Shown piece after piece: positions 1 to 9,698 of a DNA stretch of 64,000 nt. Numbering within the stretch: position 1 is the first letter of the stretch; every line of letters begins with the position of its first letter. Location of the stretch: NCBI GenBank assembly GCA_041398905.1, contig JAWKTV010000004.1, forward strand, positions 322,729-386,728, read 5' to 3'. The translations under genes and the position numbers were made by a program. The notes under the pieces are model-generated. The model was not told where the DNA came from and searched no databases. It worked only from the letters and a program-made list of their open reading frames with translations. Source of the stretch: JAWKTV01 sp041398905. Its GTDB lineage: Bacteria; Planctomycetota; Planctomycetia; Planctomycetales; Planctomycetaceae.

Positions 1-2416
1 ACTCGCCGACCCTTTTCGCCGTCATCCAGTTTCGGGTTCAAGGAAATCTTCTTGACCTCTTCGTCCAGCCGCGACTGGGCATCCTCGACGCGTTTTCGGC
101 CTGCTTGCGGGCTTCCTGAATCGTCGTCGTCAGATTGCGCTGGAGCGCGCTCGCGGCGAAGCTCGACTTCCTCGAGTTCGCGCTTGCCGGCGATACCGGC
201 CTCGCAGCGTGAGAAACTCGTCGTTGCCCGCCAGGCTGTCGACGCAGTTGAGCAGCAGCAGCACGTTGTCGATCGTCAGGTCGACGTCCTGCCGCTCCCA
301 CAGATCGAACAGTCGGTCCCCCATGAATTCCAGGTCCGACAGCACGATCGCGTTGACGCCGTGTTCGTCCTTCGAGCTGATGCGGGCGCCGATGATGTAG
401 TCTTGCTGCTGCTCGGGCTTCGAGACGGTGTGCTGCAGCGCGCCCCCAGGGGGAACGGCTGTCCCTGTCCCGGCAGCCCGCCGGACCAACCAAACATGTC
501 GTCGATGCTCGTCACACCGGTCGTCTTGCGACGCGTCCGCAAGAGCGGCGTGAAGTCGAGATTCGACTTCGGGTCGCGACCGATATGACCGGCGTTGAGT
601 ACCAGGATTTCCTGGAACGGCCGGGTGATGGGGCTGTCGGCATTGAGGCAGGGTTCTCGCGGTTCGGCCGGTCGCTCGTCAGAAACATAAACTCGGGAGA
701 CAACTGCTCCTGGTAGATCGGGTGCGGATTGAACAGGTCGTACACGACCTCGTCGTACTTCCAACTGATGCCCAGTGTTTTGAGCAGCTCGCGCAGGGCC
801 GGTTTGCTGGATGCCGAGTTGGTGCCGGTTCGCGGGTTCGTCCACCCCGGGTACATCGACAGGTAGGGGATCGACATCGGGTAGGCATCTTCGATGATGA
901 GCACCGGCCGGCCGGACTTCACATAGTCGACCAGATGTTGAATCTGATCGTTCTCCAGCGCGGAGGGAATCGCGGCGAGCAGCACATCGAACGCCTCCTC
1001 GATCGGCTGGCTGGGATCGACGTTGCGGACGTTGTATTGCTTCCGCAGTTCCTGCACGATCCGCCATTCCTGCGCCTGCACAGGCCGGCCGTCGGGACCG
1101 ACGCCGCTGCCGATCAAGTCGGCGGGCGTTGCGAGGATGCCCAGCACCAGCCGCTGATCCTCCAGCACCGTGCCGATCGATCGCGCGAGCTCGTACTCGA
1201 CGGGGGTCCCCTTGTCGAAGAACGGAATCACCACCTGATCGGTGTTACTGCGAACGACGGCCCCCATGAAGATCGTCGAACTGATGATGCGGCCGCGTTC
1301 TTCAAAGTCGCGCGAGACGGGGTTGATCCCCCAGTCGCGAGCCTCTTCGGCCTCTTTCGTGGCGTCATCGGTGGCGACCATGCGGACCCGCAGCTTTCCG
1401 CCGCCCAGCCGGTCAAGCTGGCTGAGCACGCCGTACAGATTCTTCTGCACCTGCAGGAACTGTTCGGGAACGTTCGGAGTGATGTAGGCGTCGATCGTGA
1501 TCGGGTTTTTGTCGTCGATCCGTTCGATGTTCTTCAGGGTGGTCGGGTTGAGCGTGAAGAGACGCTCGGCCGTCAGATCGAGCCGCATCGACGCCGCCTT
1601 CGAGCCGATGTAACTGAGCGAAATGACGATCACCGCCAGCGCGACGACGCGCACCGCGTACTGCCAGCCGTAGCTGACCCCCCAGGGGCTGCCGCCCCAG
1701 TGCCGCCGCGCAACGACCACCGCGTTCAGGTAGAGAAAGAAGACGGTCAACAGGGCGAAGTAGATCAGGGCGTTGACTGGGATGATCCCCAGCGTGAAGA
1801 ACTCGAGGTTTCCGCCGATACTCAGCGGCTCGTGGAAGTTCAGCAGGTTCTTGAGGAAGTCCATGCCCGGAAAGCGATCGATGTACACCGGCACTGCCGA
1901 GAACATCGCCCCGAGCACGAAGGCGACCGAGGAACTGGTCGTCAGCACCGAGGCGAACATGCCGATCGCGACCATCGCTGCGCCGGCCACCCAGTAGCCT
2001 ACGAACGTCGAGGTGATCACCCCCCAGTCGGGATCACCAATCCACGCCAGCACGATGGCGTGCGACAACGAGAACCCCACGACCACCGTGTAGGTGAACA
2101 GGCCCGCGAGATACTTGCCAACCAGAATCTCCCAGTCGGCCCCGGGCAGGGTGAACAGCAGCTCGTCGGTGCCCAGCTTCTTCTCGTCCGACCACATCGA
2201 CATGGTGATGGCCGGGACGATGAAGATCAGCAGTTGCGGAAACCACTTGGTCAATTCGTCCAGGCTCGCCTCGTTCTTCGCGAAGAAGTCGTCGCTGAAC
2301 GCGGCGAACGCGCCGGCCGAGACGAACGCGATGATGAACAGGTAGCCCAGAATGCTCGAGAAGAAGCTCAGGACATTCCGGCGAAAGACCGCCCAGATGA
2401 CATGTGTGCGGAACAT
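1..2416 (-). CDS. ABC-2 permease fused to GldG-like domain (frameshifted, runs off left edge)
   Basis: Membrane part of an ABC exporter of the GldF/GldG type. The first ~240 residues carry about six hydrophobic segments of an ABC-2 permease, including the motif SMWSDEKKLGTDELLFTLPG. A further membrane helix near residue 255 is followed by an extracytoplasmic GldG-like region (PF09822 type) with LTAERLFTLNPTT and a DUF4350-like fold. The frame is intact to about position 660. It then continues in a second frame (CLNADSPITRPFQEILVLN), in a third from about 460 (ISSKDEHGVNAIVLSDLEF), and shifts again near 180 and 120 into a charged coiled-coil. That makes at least four indels in 700 bases, while homology continues throughout. 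The last membrane segment lies beyond the window. The gene follows its ATPase (2476-3225) in the same direction and the two probably form one transporter. The substrate is unknown; in Bacteroidetes the Gld ABC transporter is linked to gliding. Confidence 0.85.
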
Positions 2417-2426
2417 CTATTGCAAT

Positions 2427-2447
2427 GTGGGTATTGAGTATTGGGGA
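2427..2447. repeat. short 7-base-period repeat between the two ABC genes
   Basis: In the 59-base gap between the ATPase and permease genes, GTATTGA GTATTGG repeats with a 7-base period. It shares TTGAGTATTG with the reverse complement of 15658-15667 and resembles the arrays at 17761, 25704 and 59206. It may be a remnant of the same repeat family; the length is too short to be sure. Confidence 0.4.
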
Positions 2448-2475
2448 GAAACGACGACTCGCGTGACGCGGATCG

Positions 2476-3225
2476 TCAAGAGGCGGCTTCCATCGCCTTC
2501 GCCTGATCGGCGCCCGTCGGGCCGCCGGTCATGATGCGGAAGCGTTCTTCCAGGTCGTCGGACCCAGCCGCCATTCCGGCGACGGTCCCGTCAAAGACCA
2601 GCTTCCCCAGGTTGATCAGAATCACACGATGACAAACCGCCTTCACCTCCGCGAGAATGTGCGTCGAGAGGAGAATCGTCTTCGTCTCGCCCAGCGAACG
2701 AATCAGGTCGCGGACCTGAAACGTCTGGTTGGGATCGAGTCCGCTCGTCGGCTCGTCAAGAATCAGCACCTCGGGATCATGCAGCAGCGCGTGGGCCATG
2801 CCCACCCGCTGCCGATACCCGCGTGACAGCTTGCCGATCGTTTTGCCCCAAACGTCGGCCAAGGCGCACTTTTCGGCGACATACTCGAGGCGATCCGCGA
2901 GTTTCGGGGATGTCATACCCCGCGCGGTGCCCAGATACTTGAGCAGGCTGACCGGCGTCATCTCGTTGTACAGCGGCCCGTTCTCGGGCAAGTAGCCAAT
3001 CAGCTTGCTGGCCGCGATGCGATCGGTGAAGACGTCGTGCCCCCCAATCCGCGCCCGGCCCCGGCTCGGAGCAAGGTAGCCGGTCAGCAGCTTCATCGTC
3101 GTGGACTTCCCGGCACCGTTCGGCCCGAGGAACGCCGCCACCTGACCACGTGGAACTGAGAAGTTGACATCCTGCGTGGCCGCGAAGTTGCCATAGAACT
3201 TGCTCAGTCCCATCGCCTCAATCAT
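2476..3225 (-). CDS. ABC transporter ATP-binding protein (GldA-like)
   Basis: Cytoplasmic ATPase of the exporter completed by the downstream permease. It has Walker A GPNGAGKST, signature LSRGYRQRVGMA and Walker B ILDEPTSGLDP followed by the H-loop STH. Length (~249 aa) is normal for a single-domain ABC ATPase. The start at 3225 (MIEAMGLSKFYG) matches where family members begin and has AGGGCGAGG just upstream; in-frame ATGs at 3252 and 3270 are alternatives. The 59 bases to the permease suggest co-transcription. The ~300 bases upstream, to the tRNA at 3524, hold no supported gene and presumably the promoter. Confidence 0.92.
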   Translation of the reverse strand: MIEAMGLSKFYGNFAATQDVNFSVPRGQVAAFLGPNGAGKSTTMKLLTGYLAPSRGRARIGGHDVFTDRIAASKLIGYLPENGPLYNEMTPVSLLKYLGTARGMTSPKLADRLEYVAEKCALADVWGKTIGKLSRGYRQRVGMAHALLHDPEVLILDEPTSGLDPNQTFQVRDLIRSLGETKTILLSTHILAEVKAVCHRVILINLGKLVFDGTVAGMAAGSDDLEERFRIMTGGPTGADQAKAMEAAS

Positions 3226-3523
3226 CGCCTCGCCCTGCGTCTCTTCCGGCATCGATCTCCGACCTCGCACTACAAAACCACTAATCGGGAAGTCTCACGG
3301 GAGCGAGTGCGAACAGCCGGTCTTCGCCGAGGCCAACCTCGCGAACCGAATCGACTCGAAAGAATTGCGTGACTCGCTCACGGAGCACGTAGCAAATCGT
3401 ACGCTGCGATGCACAACAAAGCCACCAGGCCGAGCCGCGGCTTCCGTCCAAGACGGCCAACGACGGTCCGACCTCTACCTTCCGCACTCGGCATCTCAAG
3501 TACCGGGCGCATCCAACACAGAT

Positions 3524-3596
3524 TACCCCCAAGGGGATTTGAACCCCTGTCTTTGGACTGAGAATCCAATGTCCTGGGCCTCTAGACGATGGGGGC
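3524..3596 (-). tRNA. tRNA-Glu(CTC)
   Basis: The minus strand folds as a 73-nt cloverleaf: acceptor GCCCCCA/TGGGGGT, anticodon stem TTGGA/TCCAA with loop TTCTCAG (anticodon CTC), T-arm AGGGG-TTCAAAT-CCCCT, discriminator A. No CCA is encoded. It stands alone between the ABC operon and a divergent aminotransferase gene. Confidence 0.95.
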
Positions 3597-3779
3597 GTCT
3601 GGAGAACGTTCTAGTTGGGACGCCCGGAACTGTCAAACGTGCGGTCCGCAGTCCACGAGCGAGGGTCTGCAGTTGGATGCTGTGAGGCCCCGCATTTTCG
3701 CGATCCTGCCACGCCACGGGGGACTTGCTACACTCTTTCGCAATCCGACTTACCGCCACTGCTGATTCCGGAGTTTCTC

Positions 3780-4976
3780 ATGTCAGCCGCCCCGTTGTGT
3801 CCGCCGCGTCGAGTCCTGATGGGACCTGGGCCGAGTGACGTCACGCCGCGCGTCCTGGCGGCCCTCGCCGCTCCCACGGTCGGGCACCTCGACCCGTATT
3901 TCCTGCAATTGATGAACGGTTTGCAGCAGATGCTCCGCGAGGTCTTCTGCACGCAGAACCGCTTGACCATCGCCGTGAGCGGCACGGGCAGCGCGGGCAT
4001 GGAGGCGTGCGTCGTCAACCTGATCGAGCCCTCCGACCGGATGCTCGTGTGCGTCAACGGCGTGTTCGGCGGCCGCATGGCCGACGTCGCCGGCCGCTGC
4101 GGTGCCGAGGTCACGAAGCTTGAACGCCCGTTCGGTGAAGTCTTCGACCCCGCTGAGATTGAAGCGGCGATGAAGCAGCATCATCCCAAGGTGGTCGGCA
4201 TCGTCCATGCGGAGACATCCACCGGTGCCCTGCAGCCTCTGGAGGAAATCTCGCGCATCGTCCACGACCACGGCGGGCTGCTGCTGGTCGACTGCGTGAC
4301 GTCGCTGGGAGGGCTGCCGGTCGAGATTGACGGGTGGAACATTGACGCCGCGTACTCCGGCACGCAGAAATGCCTGAGCTGCCCGCCCGGACTCGCTCCG
4401 GTCACCTTCAGCGGTCGCGCATTGGAGGTGATCAACACCCGCCAGACCAAAGTCGCCAGTTGGTATCTCGACACGACCATGCTCGCGAACTACTGGAGCG
4501 ATCTGTCTCGGGCGTACCACCATACCGCGCCGATCAACATGAACTACGCGCTGTACGAGGCATTGCGCGAAGTGCTGGAGGAAGGTCTTGCCGCACGGCA
4601 TGCCCGGCATCGCCGCAATCACCTCGCGCTGCGGGCGGGGCTCGAAGCGATCGGCATCGAGTACGCCGTGCCGGAATCGCACCGACTGCCCATGCTCAAC
4701 GCGGTCCGCATCCCCGAGGGCGTCGACGACAAGGAAGTTCGCGGACGGCTGCTGCAGGAGTATGGAATCGAGATCGGCGGCGGACTGGGGCCGATGGCGG
4801 GGAAGACCTGGCGAATTGGCTTGATGGGAGCCAGCTCGACTCCGGGGCATGTGCTGCTGTTCCTCGCCGCGCTGGAGGCTTGCCTGCAACGCGCGGGGCG
4901 TGCGTCCATCACCGCGGGGGCGGGCGTCGCGGCGGCGAATGCCTGTTACGCATCCGAGGTCGGGGGAGCCGGCTGA
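3780..4976 (+). CDS. class V aminotransferase (alanine-glyoxylate / serine-pyruvate type)
   Basis: PLP-dependent aminotransferase of fold type I, 398 aa, likely converting glyoxylate or pyruvate with alanine or serine as amino donor. Seen: N-terminal MGPGPSDVTPRVL typical of this family, GTGSAGMEACVVNL, the PLP-aspartate region LLLVDCVTSLGG and the Schiff-base lysine in YSGTQKCLSCPPG, then a C-terminal LMGASSTPGHV. Start 3780 is set by CCGGAG seven bases upstream; the longer in-frame extension to 3615 overlaps the region next to the tRNA and is not conserved. Its 3' end overlaps the convergent DedA gene by about 31 bases. Exact substrate cannot be fixed from sequence. Confidence 0.92.
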   Translation: MSAAPLCPPRRVLMGPGPSDVTPRVLAALAAPTVGHLDPYFLQLMNGLQQMLREVFCTQNRLTIAVSGTGSAGMEACVVNLIEPSDRMLVCVNGVFGGRMADVAGRCGAEVTKLERPFGEVFDPAEIEAAMKQHHPKVVGIVHAETSTGALQPLEEISRIVHDHGGLLLVDCVTSLGGLPVEIDGWNIDAAYSGTQKCLSCPPGLAPVTFSGRALEVINTRQTKVASWYLDTTMLANYWSDLSRAYHHTAPINMNYALYEALREVLEEGLAARHARHRRNHLALRAGLEAIGIEYAVPESHRLPMLNAVRIPEGVDDKEVRGRLLQEYGIEIGGGLGPMAGKTWRIGLMGASSTPGHVLLFLAALEACLQRAGRASITAGAGVAAANACYASEVGGAG

Positions 4977-5906
4977 TCGCCGGCATCGGCCGCGCTGACG
5001 GCCGACTCAGCTCGGGATTTGCCGAGGTCGATGACCTGTTTGTCGAGCAGGTCTGCACCCGCTTCGAGCACCTGCTCCTCCTGCTTGCGGTGGTCCCACA
5101 GGTAGTGGATGACCAGCAGCACGACAATCACCATCCCCAGGATGCCGAACAGCACCTGATGACTGAGGTCGAGCCGCTTCCTTCAGTTTGTCGGTGAAGT
5201 AGTAGGCGACCCAGAAGCTGATCGGGACGCTGAGCAGCGCCGCGGCACCGTCCATCGCCAGAAAGGTCCAGAACGACGCCCGCATCGACCCGGCAGTGAG
5301 AAATAACGGTGCGCGGATGCCCGGCAGGAAGCGGGCGACGAAGATGATCCACGCACCATATTTCTGGAAGGCGGCCTCGATCTTTTCCTTCCGTTCGACT
5401 GTGAGCAGCTTGCGGGTCAGCCGATGCTCGAGCATGTGGCTGCCCCACCGGCGACCAAGCAGAAACATGACGCTGTCTCCCGCCAGCACACCGAACATCA
5501 GGGCCGCCAAGGCAGGCCAGGGTTGCAGGTGACCCGTGCGCGCCAGCACGCCGGACGCCAGAATCGGAACCTCCTCCGGCAACGGCAAGCCCATTCCGCA
5601 GAGCAGCAGCACGCCGATAATCGCGACGTAGGTGAATCGTGAAATCAAGCTGCCGACCTGACTGCTGGTCAGTTCGTCGGCAAGGTTTCCCGCTTCGGGA
5701 GCGGTCGGTTCGTCAGCGGCGGCCGGGGGGACGGCGGCATCAGCGGCGGTGCTTACACCACCCGACGGCGCGGCATCCCGAGGGGACGACGCTGGGGCTG
5801 GCACGCTGCCGGTGCCTTGCGCCGAGACGATGGGACTGAGCCATAGCAGCCAGGCCGCGGCGGCGAACAGCCCGACGAAACAGGCCTCGATGAATCGACT
5901 CCGCAT
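4946..5906 (-). CDS. DedA family membrane protein with long N-terminal leader (one frameshift)
   Basis: SNARE-associated/DedA (VTT) protein of the inner membrane; members are linked to membrane homeostasis and lipid (undecaprenyl-phosphate) flipping. It has the G-LPLPEEVPI loop motif, a FLLGRRWG motif and FVARFLPGIRAPLF, with hydrophobic segments at roughly residues 8-28, 88-110, 130-150 and 190-230. An Ala/Pro-rich stretch of about 50 residues lies between the first hydrophobic segment and the DedA core. One extra G near 5177 (GCGGCTC where GCGCTC is expected) breaks the frame. The correct continuation (VLFGILGMVIVVLLVIHYLW) runs to 4946 and supplies the last helix, so this is probably a sequence error. 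Confidence 0.85.
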
Positions 5907-6023
5907 GAGTTCCTCCTGACTGGGCGGCTTGGCGTCCTTGGGGGAACAATCGTGACTTTGTCACGGAGTTGCAAGCGGAGAGCGCACGGTGACCCGCCCT
6001 GCGGAAACGCCGCCTTGGAAGCG

Positions 6024-7166
6024 TCAAGGTTGGCTGGTCGACTCGCCCTCAGGCTGATCCGGCGACGTGATGCGCTTCACCCACAGGCGGTCCCAATTCG
6101 CCGTCTCCCAGTTGTCCCGGGTGATGAACGAGCGGACGCGCAGCTCGTCGTGATCGGTGCCTGGAAGATCGTGAATCTCGACGTAGAGGAATCCATGAGC
6201 CAGCCCGACCGGCTGGCCATTGTGCAGCTTGGAAGCTCCCGCGTCATCGGGATCGAAGCTGCTGATGCCGTCGACATCCGAGCCAATCCGCGTGCCGTCC
6301 CAGACGCGGTGCCTGGGCGGCGAGCCATGCGTGTGACCGTTGAAGATGGCCACCACGTTGTACTCGCGAATCGATTCGTGGTAGGCGGCGAGGTCTTCGG
6401 CCGGCCAGTCGAACTCCGGGGCATCGAGGTGCAGGTGGTGCGAGATGATCACCGGTCGGCCGCTGTCGCCGACGCAAGTCGCAAGGTCGTCCCGCAGGAA
6501 TTCGAGGCTCGCCCGAGGGGCGTAATGATGATCCTCCCGTCGCTGTTCACCCGCCCCGACGAACATGCCGAGATTGATGAAATGGACCGGCCCCCAGTCC
6601 CACGAATAGTGCAGACCGTTGCCCGAGACGTTGACGACCCCCGGACGGGTCTTGTTCCGCTCGATGATCGCCTCCACCACGAAGCTGTCGCCCTGCGGTC
6701 CATCGTGGTTGCCGTGGATTTCGTAGACCGGTAGCGGGATGCGGCCGTCGGTGCCGTTCAAACCGTAGTCGGTCAGGTAGCGTTGCCACTCGAAACGCTG
6801 CATGGCGGGATACGGTCCGCCGTTCTTGTCGAGACTGTCGATGAGGTCACCGGTGTTGATCAGCCCGCGCAGTTCGGTCGAGACCACGCCGCCGCCCATC
6901 GCTTCCGGCAACGCGGTGCCCGGCAGTTCGAGCACGCGTCGGACAAAGCCACTGTTGGCCTGCTGCGAGAGCGGATCGAGCCGCTCGGGATGCTCCGAAT
7001 GCTCGGCGAGATACTGAGGATCGCCGCAGACAATGAAGGCGATGGGCTGTTTGGGTGTGGACGGCGGCTGGCCGGACTGAGCAAGTACCGATCCTGCCAG
7101 GCACCCGGCCAACAGCAGGCAGCAGACCACCGAGGAGGATCGGGCTTCAGTTCTGGCAGCGGGCAT
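6024..7166 (-). CDS. secreted calcineurin-like metallophosphoesterase
   Basis: Putative exported phosphoesterase (PF00149) of ~380 aa. Metal-binding motifs appear in order: CGDPQY, NTGDLID, HGNHDG, SHHLHLD and NGHTHG. The start at 7166 (MPAARTEARSSS) gives a hydrophobic signal with a lipobox-like LLLAGC; a start at 7205 would lie deeper in the upstream gene. The first bases overlap the end of the thioesterase gene by 20 nt, suggesting translational coupling. The C-terminal ~100 residues after NGHTHG look like an added beta domain. The substrate is unknown; phosphodiesters or phosphomonoesters outside the cytoplasm are likely. Confidence 0.85.
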   Translation of the reverse strand: MPAARTEARSSSVVCCLLLAGCLAGSVLAQSGQPPSTPKQPIAFIVCGDPQYLAEHSEHPERLDPLSQQANSGFVRRVLELPGTALPEAMGGGVVSTELRGLINTGDLIDSLDKNGGPYPAMQRFEWQRYLTDYGLNGTDGRIPLPVYEIHGNHDGPQGDSFVVEAIIERNKTRPGVVNVSGNGLHYSWDWGPVHFINLGMFVGAGEQRREDHHYAPRASLEFLRDDLATCVGDSGRPVIISHHLHLDAPEFDWPAEDLAAYHESIREYNVVAIFNGHTHGSPPRHRVWDGTRIGSDVDGISSFDPDDAGASKLHNGQPVGLAHGFLYVEIHDLPGTDHDELRVRSFITRDNWETANWDRLWVKRITSPDQPEGESTSQP

Positions 7167-7587
7167 GAGATTCTTCGACGTTCGGAAGGAGACGCAGGTA
7201 GTCATCTGGAATGACGATCGATTCCAGCTTGCCGTCTTCGCCGCACAGGCAGCAGGCGGTTTTCATTCGCCCCTGCGCCAGCTCCTGATCACCGCAGCGA
7301 AACGTCGCGACGTAGCAGATCGACTTCATGCCGATCCGCTCGATGGTCAACTCGACGGTAATCAGATCCTCGTATCGGGCTGGTGCCCGGAAGTTGCAGG
7401 ACGCGGAAACGCGGGGCCAGCCGATATACCGCCCGTCGTCCATCCGCCGCATGATCGACAGCCCGCTGGCCCGGTAGAACTCATGCTCGGCTTCCTCCAT
7501 CCAACGATAGAAGTTGGCGAAATGGACGATGCCCGCCATGTCGGTCTCGAAGAACTGGACACGGCGAGTGGTCTGGAAGTGCGACAT
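7147..7587 (-). CDS. acyl-CoA thioesterase, 4HBT/YbgC family
   Basis: Hot-dog-fold thioesterase of 146 aa. The N-terminal segment RVQFFETDMAGIVHFANFYRW contains the catalytic Asp of the 4-hydroxybenzoyl-CoA thioesterase family within D-x-A-G-I-V-H-F-x-N-F. The length is normal. It is the first gene of a two-gene unit with the metallophosphoesterase, overlapping it by 20 nt. The native acyl-CoA substrate cannot be told from sequence. Confidence 0.9.
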   Translation of the reverse strand: MSHFQTTRRVQFFETDMAGIVHFANFYRWMEEAEHEFYRASGLSIMRRMDDGRYIGWPRVSASCNFRAPARYEDLITVELTIERIGMKSICYVATFRCGDQELAQGRMKTACCLCGEDGKLESIVIPDDYLRLLPNVEESHARCQN

Positions 7588-7687
7588 GGGGCGCGGTGGA
7601 AGGACGGCAAAGCATGCCGCGAACAGGTAACGAGGCGCGACGGAGAAACGCAGGAGATGTTCCAGAAACCGAAGCCCAAAAACAAGC

Positions 7688-7715
7688 GACGCCCGCCGGA
7701 GATCCGGCGGGCGTC
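7688..7715 (-). terminator. intrinsic terminator of the ArsR gene
   Basis: Perfect 12-bp stem GACGCCCGCCGG with a 4-base loop. Read on the minus strand it is followed by GCTTGTTTTTGGG, a T-rich tract. It lies about 60 bases downstream of the ArsR stop and upstream of the thioesterase gene, separating the two transcripts. Confidence 0.85.
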
Positions 7716-7775
7716 GGTGATTGCAGCAATCAGATCGTCGGACAATTTGCGACCGAGAGCGGTCGCGGCCAACGG

Positions 7776-8168
7776 TTACTCCTGCGACAGGACGAAGTTC
7801 TTGAACTTCAGCGACGAGTCGTCGGCACCACCCACCAGCGTCTCGTAGAAGTCGCTGACGATCGAGTGGAACCGGCCCTGCTCGACAGAGTAGAAGTTGT
7901 GCTTGCCGTCGCGACGGGCGGAGATCAGACCGGCCACGCGGAGGAGCGCGAGGTGGTGGCTCACCGCCGGCTGGCTCTGTTCAAGGCGATCGCACAGCGC
8001 GGAGACGTGCAGTTCTCCCTCGCGGAGCAGCATGAACAGAATCTTCAGACGGGTCTCGTCCGCCAGGAGCTTGAAAACCTGCACCAGGTCCTTCTCAAGG
8101 CGATCCGAGATTTCAGGAAACTGCCCCTTGGCCACATTGCGCTGGGGCTCAATCACATTGGTCAACAT
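7776..8168 (-). CDS. ArsR/SmtB family transcriptional regulator
   Basis: Winged-helix repressor of 130 aa. Core: VFKLLADETRLKILFMLL, recognition region SALCDRLEQSQPAVSHHLALL and wing GLISARRDGKHNFYSV. No ELCVCD metal box is present, and the alpha-5 region has no obvious Cys/His cluster, so it may not sense metals. GGGCGAG precedes the start. It is monocistronic, with its own terminator at 7688-7715. Its target is unknown. Confidence 0.88.
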   Translation of the reverse strand: MLTNVIEPQRNVAKGQFPEISDRLEKDLVQVFKLLADETRLKILFMLLREGELHVSALCDRLEQSQPAVSHHLALLRVAGLISARRDGKHNFYSVEQGRFHSIVSDFYETLVGGADDSSLKFKNFVLSQE

Positions 8169-8872
8169 GTTACTCGCCCTTTGGGTGGGTTAGGATTCCT
8201 TGCGCCGCCGATCCTCGGCAGCGTGGATTCTCCAGAATGTATGTCCGCTCAGTGCGGTCGATGTCAGTTGAAGTTAGCCGCACTTGATTGGGGGGTCCGT
8301 GCCGATTGTTCACCGCCCCGCACACCCCAACCGATTCAGTCTCTGGTCCGCCGAAGGACCGGAAACCACACTACTCAACCTCGGAAGTCCGTCCTTCAAT
8401 CCACCGATGCCGATGGCTCAATGGCAAAAGATTCTCCAAAGCTGAACGTCAGGATTGGGGCATTCGGCACACTGCAGCGGTACTGTTGTCGAGCCGATCT
8501 GGTCGCACCCCGAGCACTCACCACCCCTCACCTGCCGCGATTATTACGGCCTCAGGCCCAGTGGTCAATTACGATTTTTGCTAACAATTCAGGATTTACG
8601 GGAATTCTCAGGACATTCACCGGTTCGCCGCGATTCCCGCGATCTCAATCGCTGCTATTCGGCCGCTTTGATATGAAGCACTTCTGCCTGGATTTTTTGG
8701 CCGGAAGAAAATCCCCCATCGCCAACACCTGATTGGAACGTTTTGTACCACACTGCCCAGGGGGCCTCGTCACGGTCCAAACTTCGACCAGGACCGCCGT
8801 AGCCACCCACAGTCACGACAACGCCCTCGCACTGGATGCGGACTATTCACATCATTCTTGAGAATTTGCACG
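8169..8872. other. 700-base region without a supported gene
   Basis: Open frames here are short and lack recognisable motifs. The right half (8540-8740) is AT-richer than its surroundings, consistent with promoters for the leftward ArsR gene and the rightward SDR gene. No RNA gene or strong inverted repeat was seen. Confidence 0.5.
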
Positions 8873-9661
8873 ATGGACGCTGCTGAACTACCCCAACTTC
8901 CGCCCCCCTTCGCATCCCTGCGCGGCTCACGAGCCGTCGTGACCGGGGCCTCGTCGGGTATCGGCCAGGCGATCGCACGACAGTTCGCGCTCGCGGGAGC
9001 CGACGTCCTGATTCACGCCTGCAAGTCCGCCGAACGGCTCAACGTGACCGCCGCAGAGTTGCTGCGATATGGAGCAGCCGTTGAGACTTGCCTCGCGGAC
9101 CTCGGGACCGCCAGCGGACGAGAGCGGCTCGTCGAACAGAGCTTCGACCGGTTCCCCAACCTTCATATCTGGGTGAACAATGCCGGCGTCGACCTGTTGA
9201 CCGGCCCGGGAGCGGGCTGGACTATGCCGAGAAGCTGCAGCAACTCTGGGAGGTCGATGTTCGAGGCACGATGCTGCTGTGCCGCGAAGTGGGACGCCGG
9301 ATGCGCGAACAGGGTCGGGGGGTGCTGTTGAACATTGGCTGGGATCAGGCGGATCGTGGTATGGGAGGCGACAGCGGCGAGTTGTTCGCGGTGGCCAAGA
9401 ACGCGATCATGGGGGACCCGCTCTCTCGCCGTCAGCCTCGCCCCCGAGGTTCGGGTCAATTGCATTGCGCCGGGCTGGATTCGGACCGCGTGGGGCGATC
9501 AGGCGAGTGACGAGTGGCAGGAACGGGTCAAACGGGAGACCCCACTCGAACGTTGGGGGACGCCCGATGATATCGCCAAACTGGCGCGATTCCTCGTCAG
9601 CGAGGAGGCCGCTTACATGACGGGGCAAGTTATCAATGCCAACGGCGGGGCCGTCCGATAG
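8873..9661 (+). CDS. SDR-family protein lacking catalytic Ser/Tyr (two frameshifts)
   Basis: Short-chain dehydrogenase fold. Seen: cofactor motif VTGASSGIGQAIA, NNAG, and the C-terminal VRVNCIAPGWI and GQVINANGGAV. The active-site region reads GDSGELFAVAKNA, so the Tyr of YxxxK is Phe while the Lys stays. The usual NxSS stretch is replaced by LLNIGWDQ. An oxidoreductase function is therefore doubtful. Frame breaks occur near 9200-9215 and at 9412-9417 (GGGGG where GGGG keeps frame), and homology continues across both. Start chosen at 8873 (MDAAELPQLPPP); 8858 is possible. The ubiquitin-like gene follows within 40 bases and probably shares its transcript. Confidence 0.75.
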
Positions 9662-9698
9662 CTGCCGCAACCCGCCAGAATCGACGAGAAACAGCATT

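Noticed and set aside
722..2437. 571-codon open frame on the plus strand
   Set aside because: Antisense to the GldG-like permease; composition is Arg/His/Asp-rich with no motif, as expected for the mirror of a GC-rich gene.
9200..9420. Programmed ribosomal frameshifting to explain split genes
   Set aside because: No slippery heptamer with downstream structure recurs at the breakpoints; breaks are scattered over unrelated genes and often in G runs, so sequence error is simpler.
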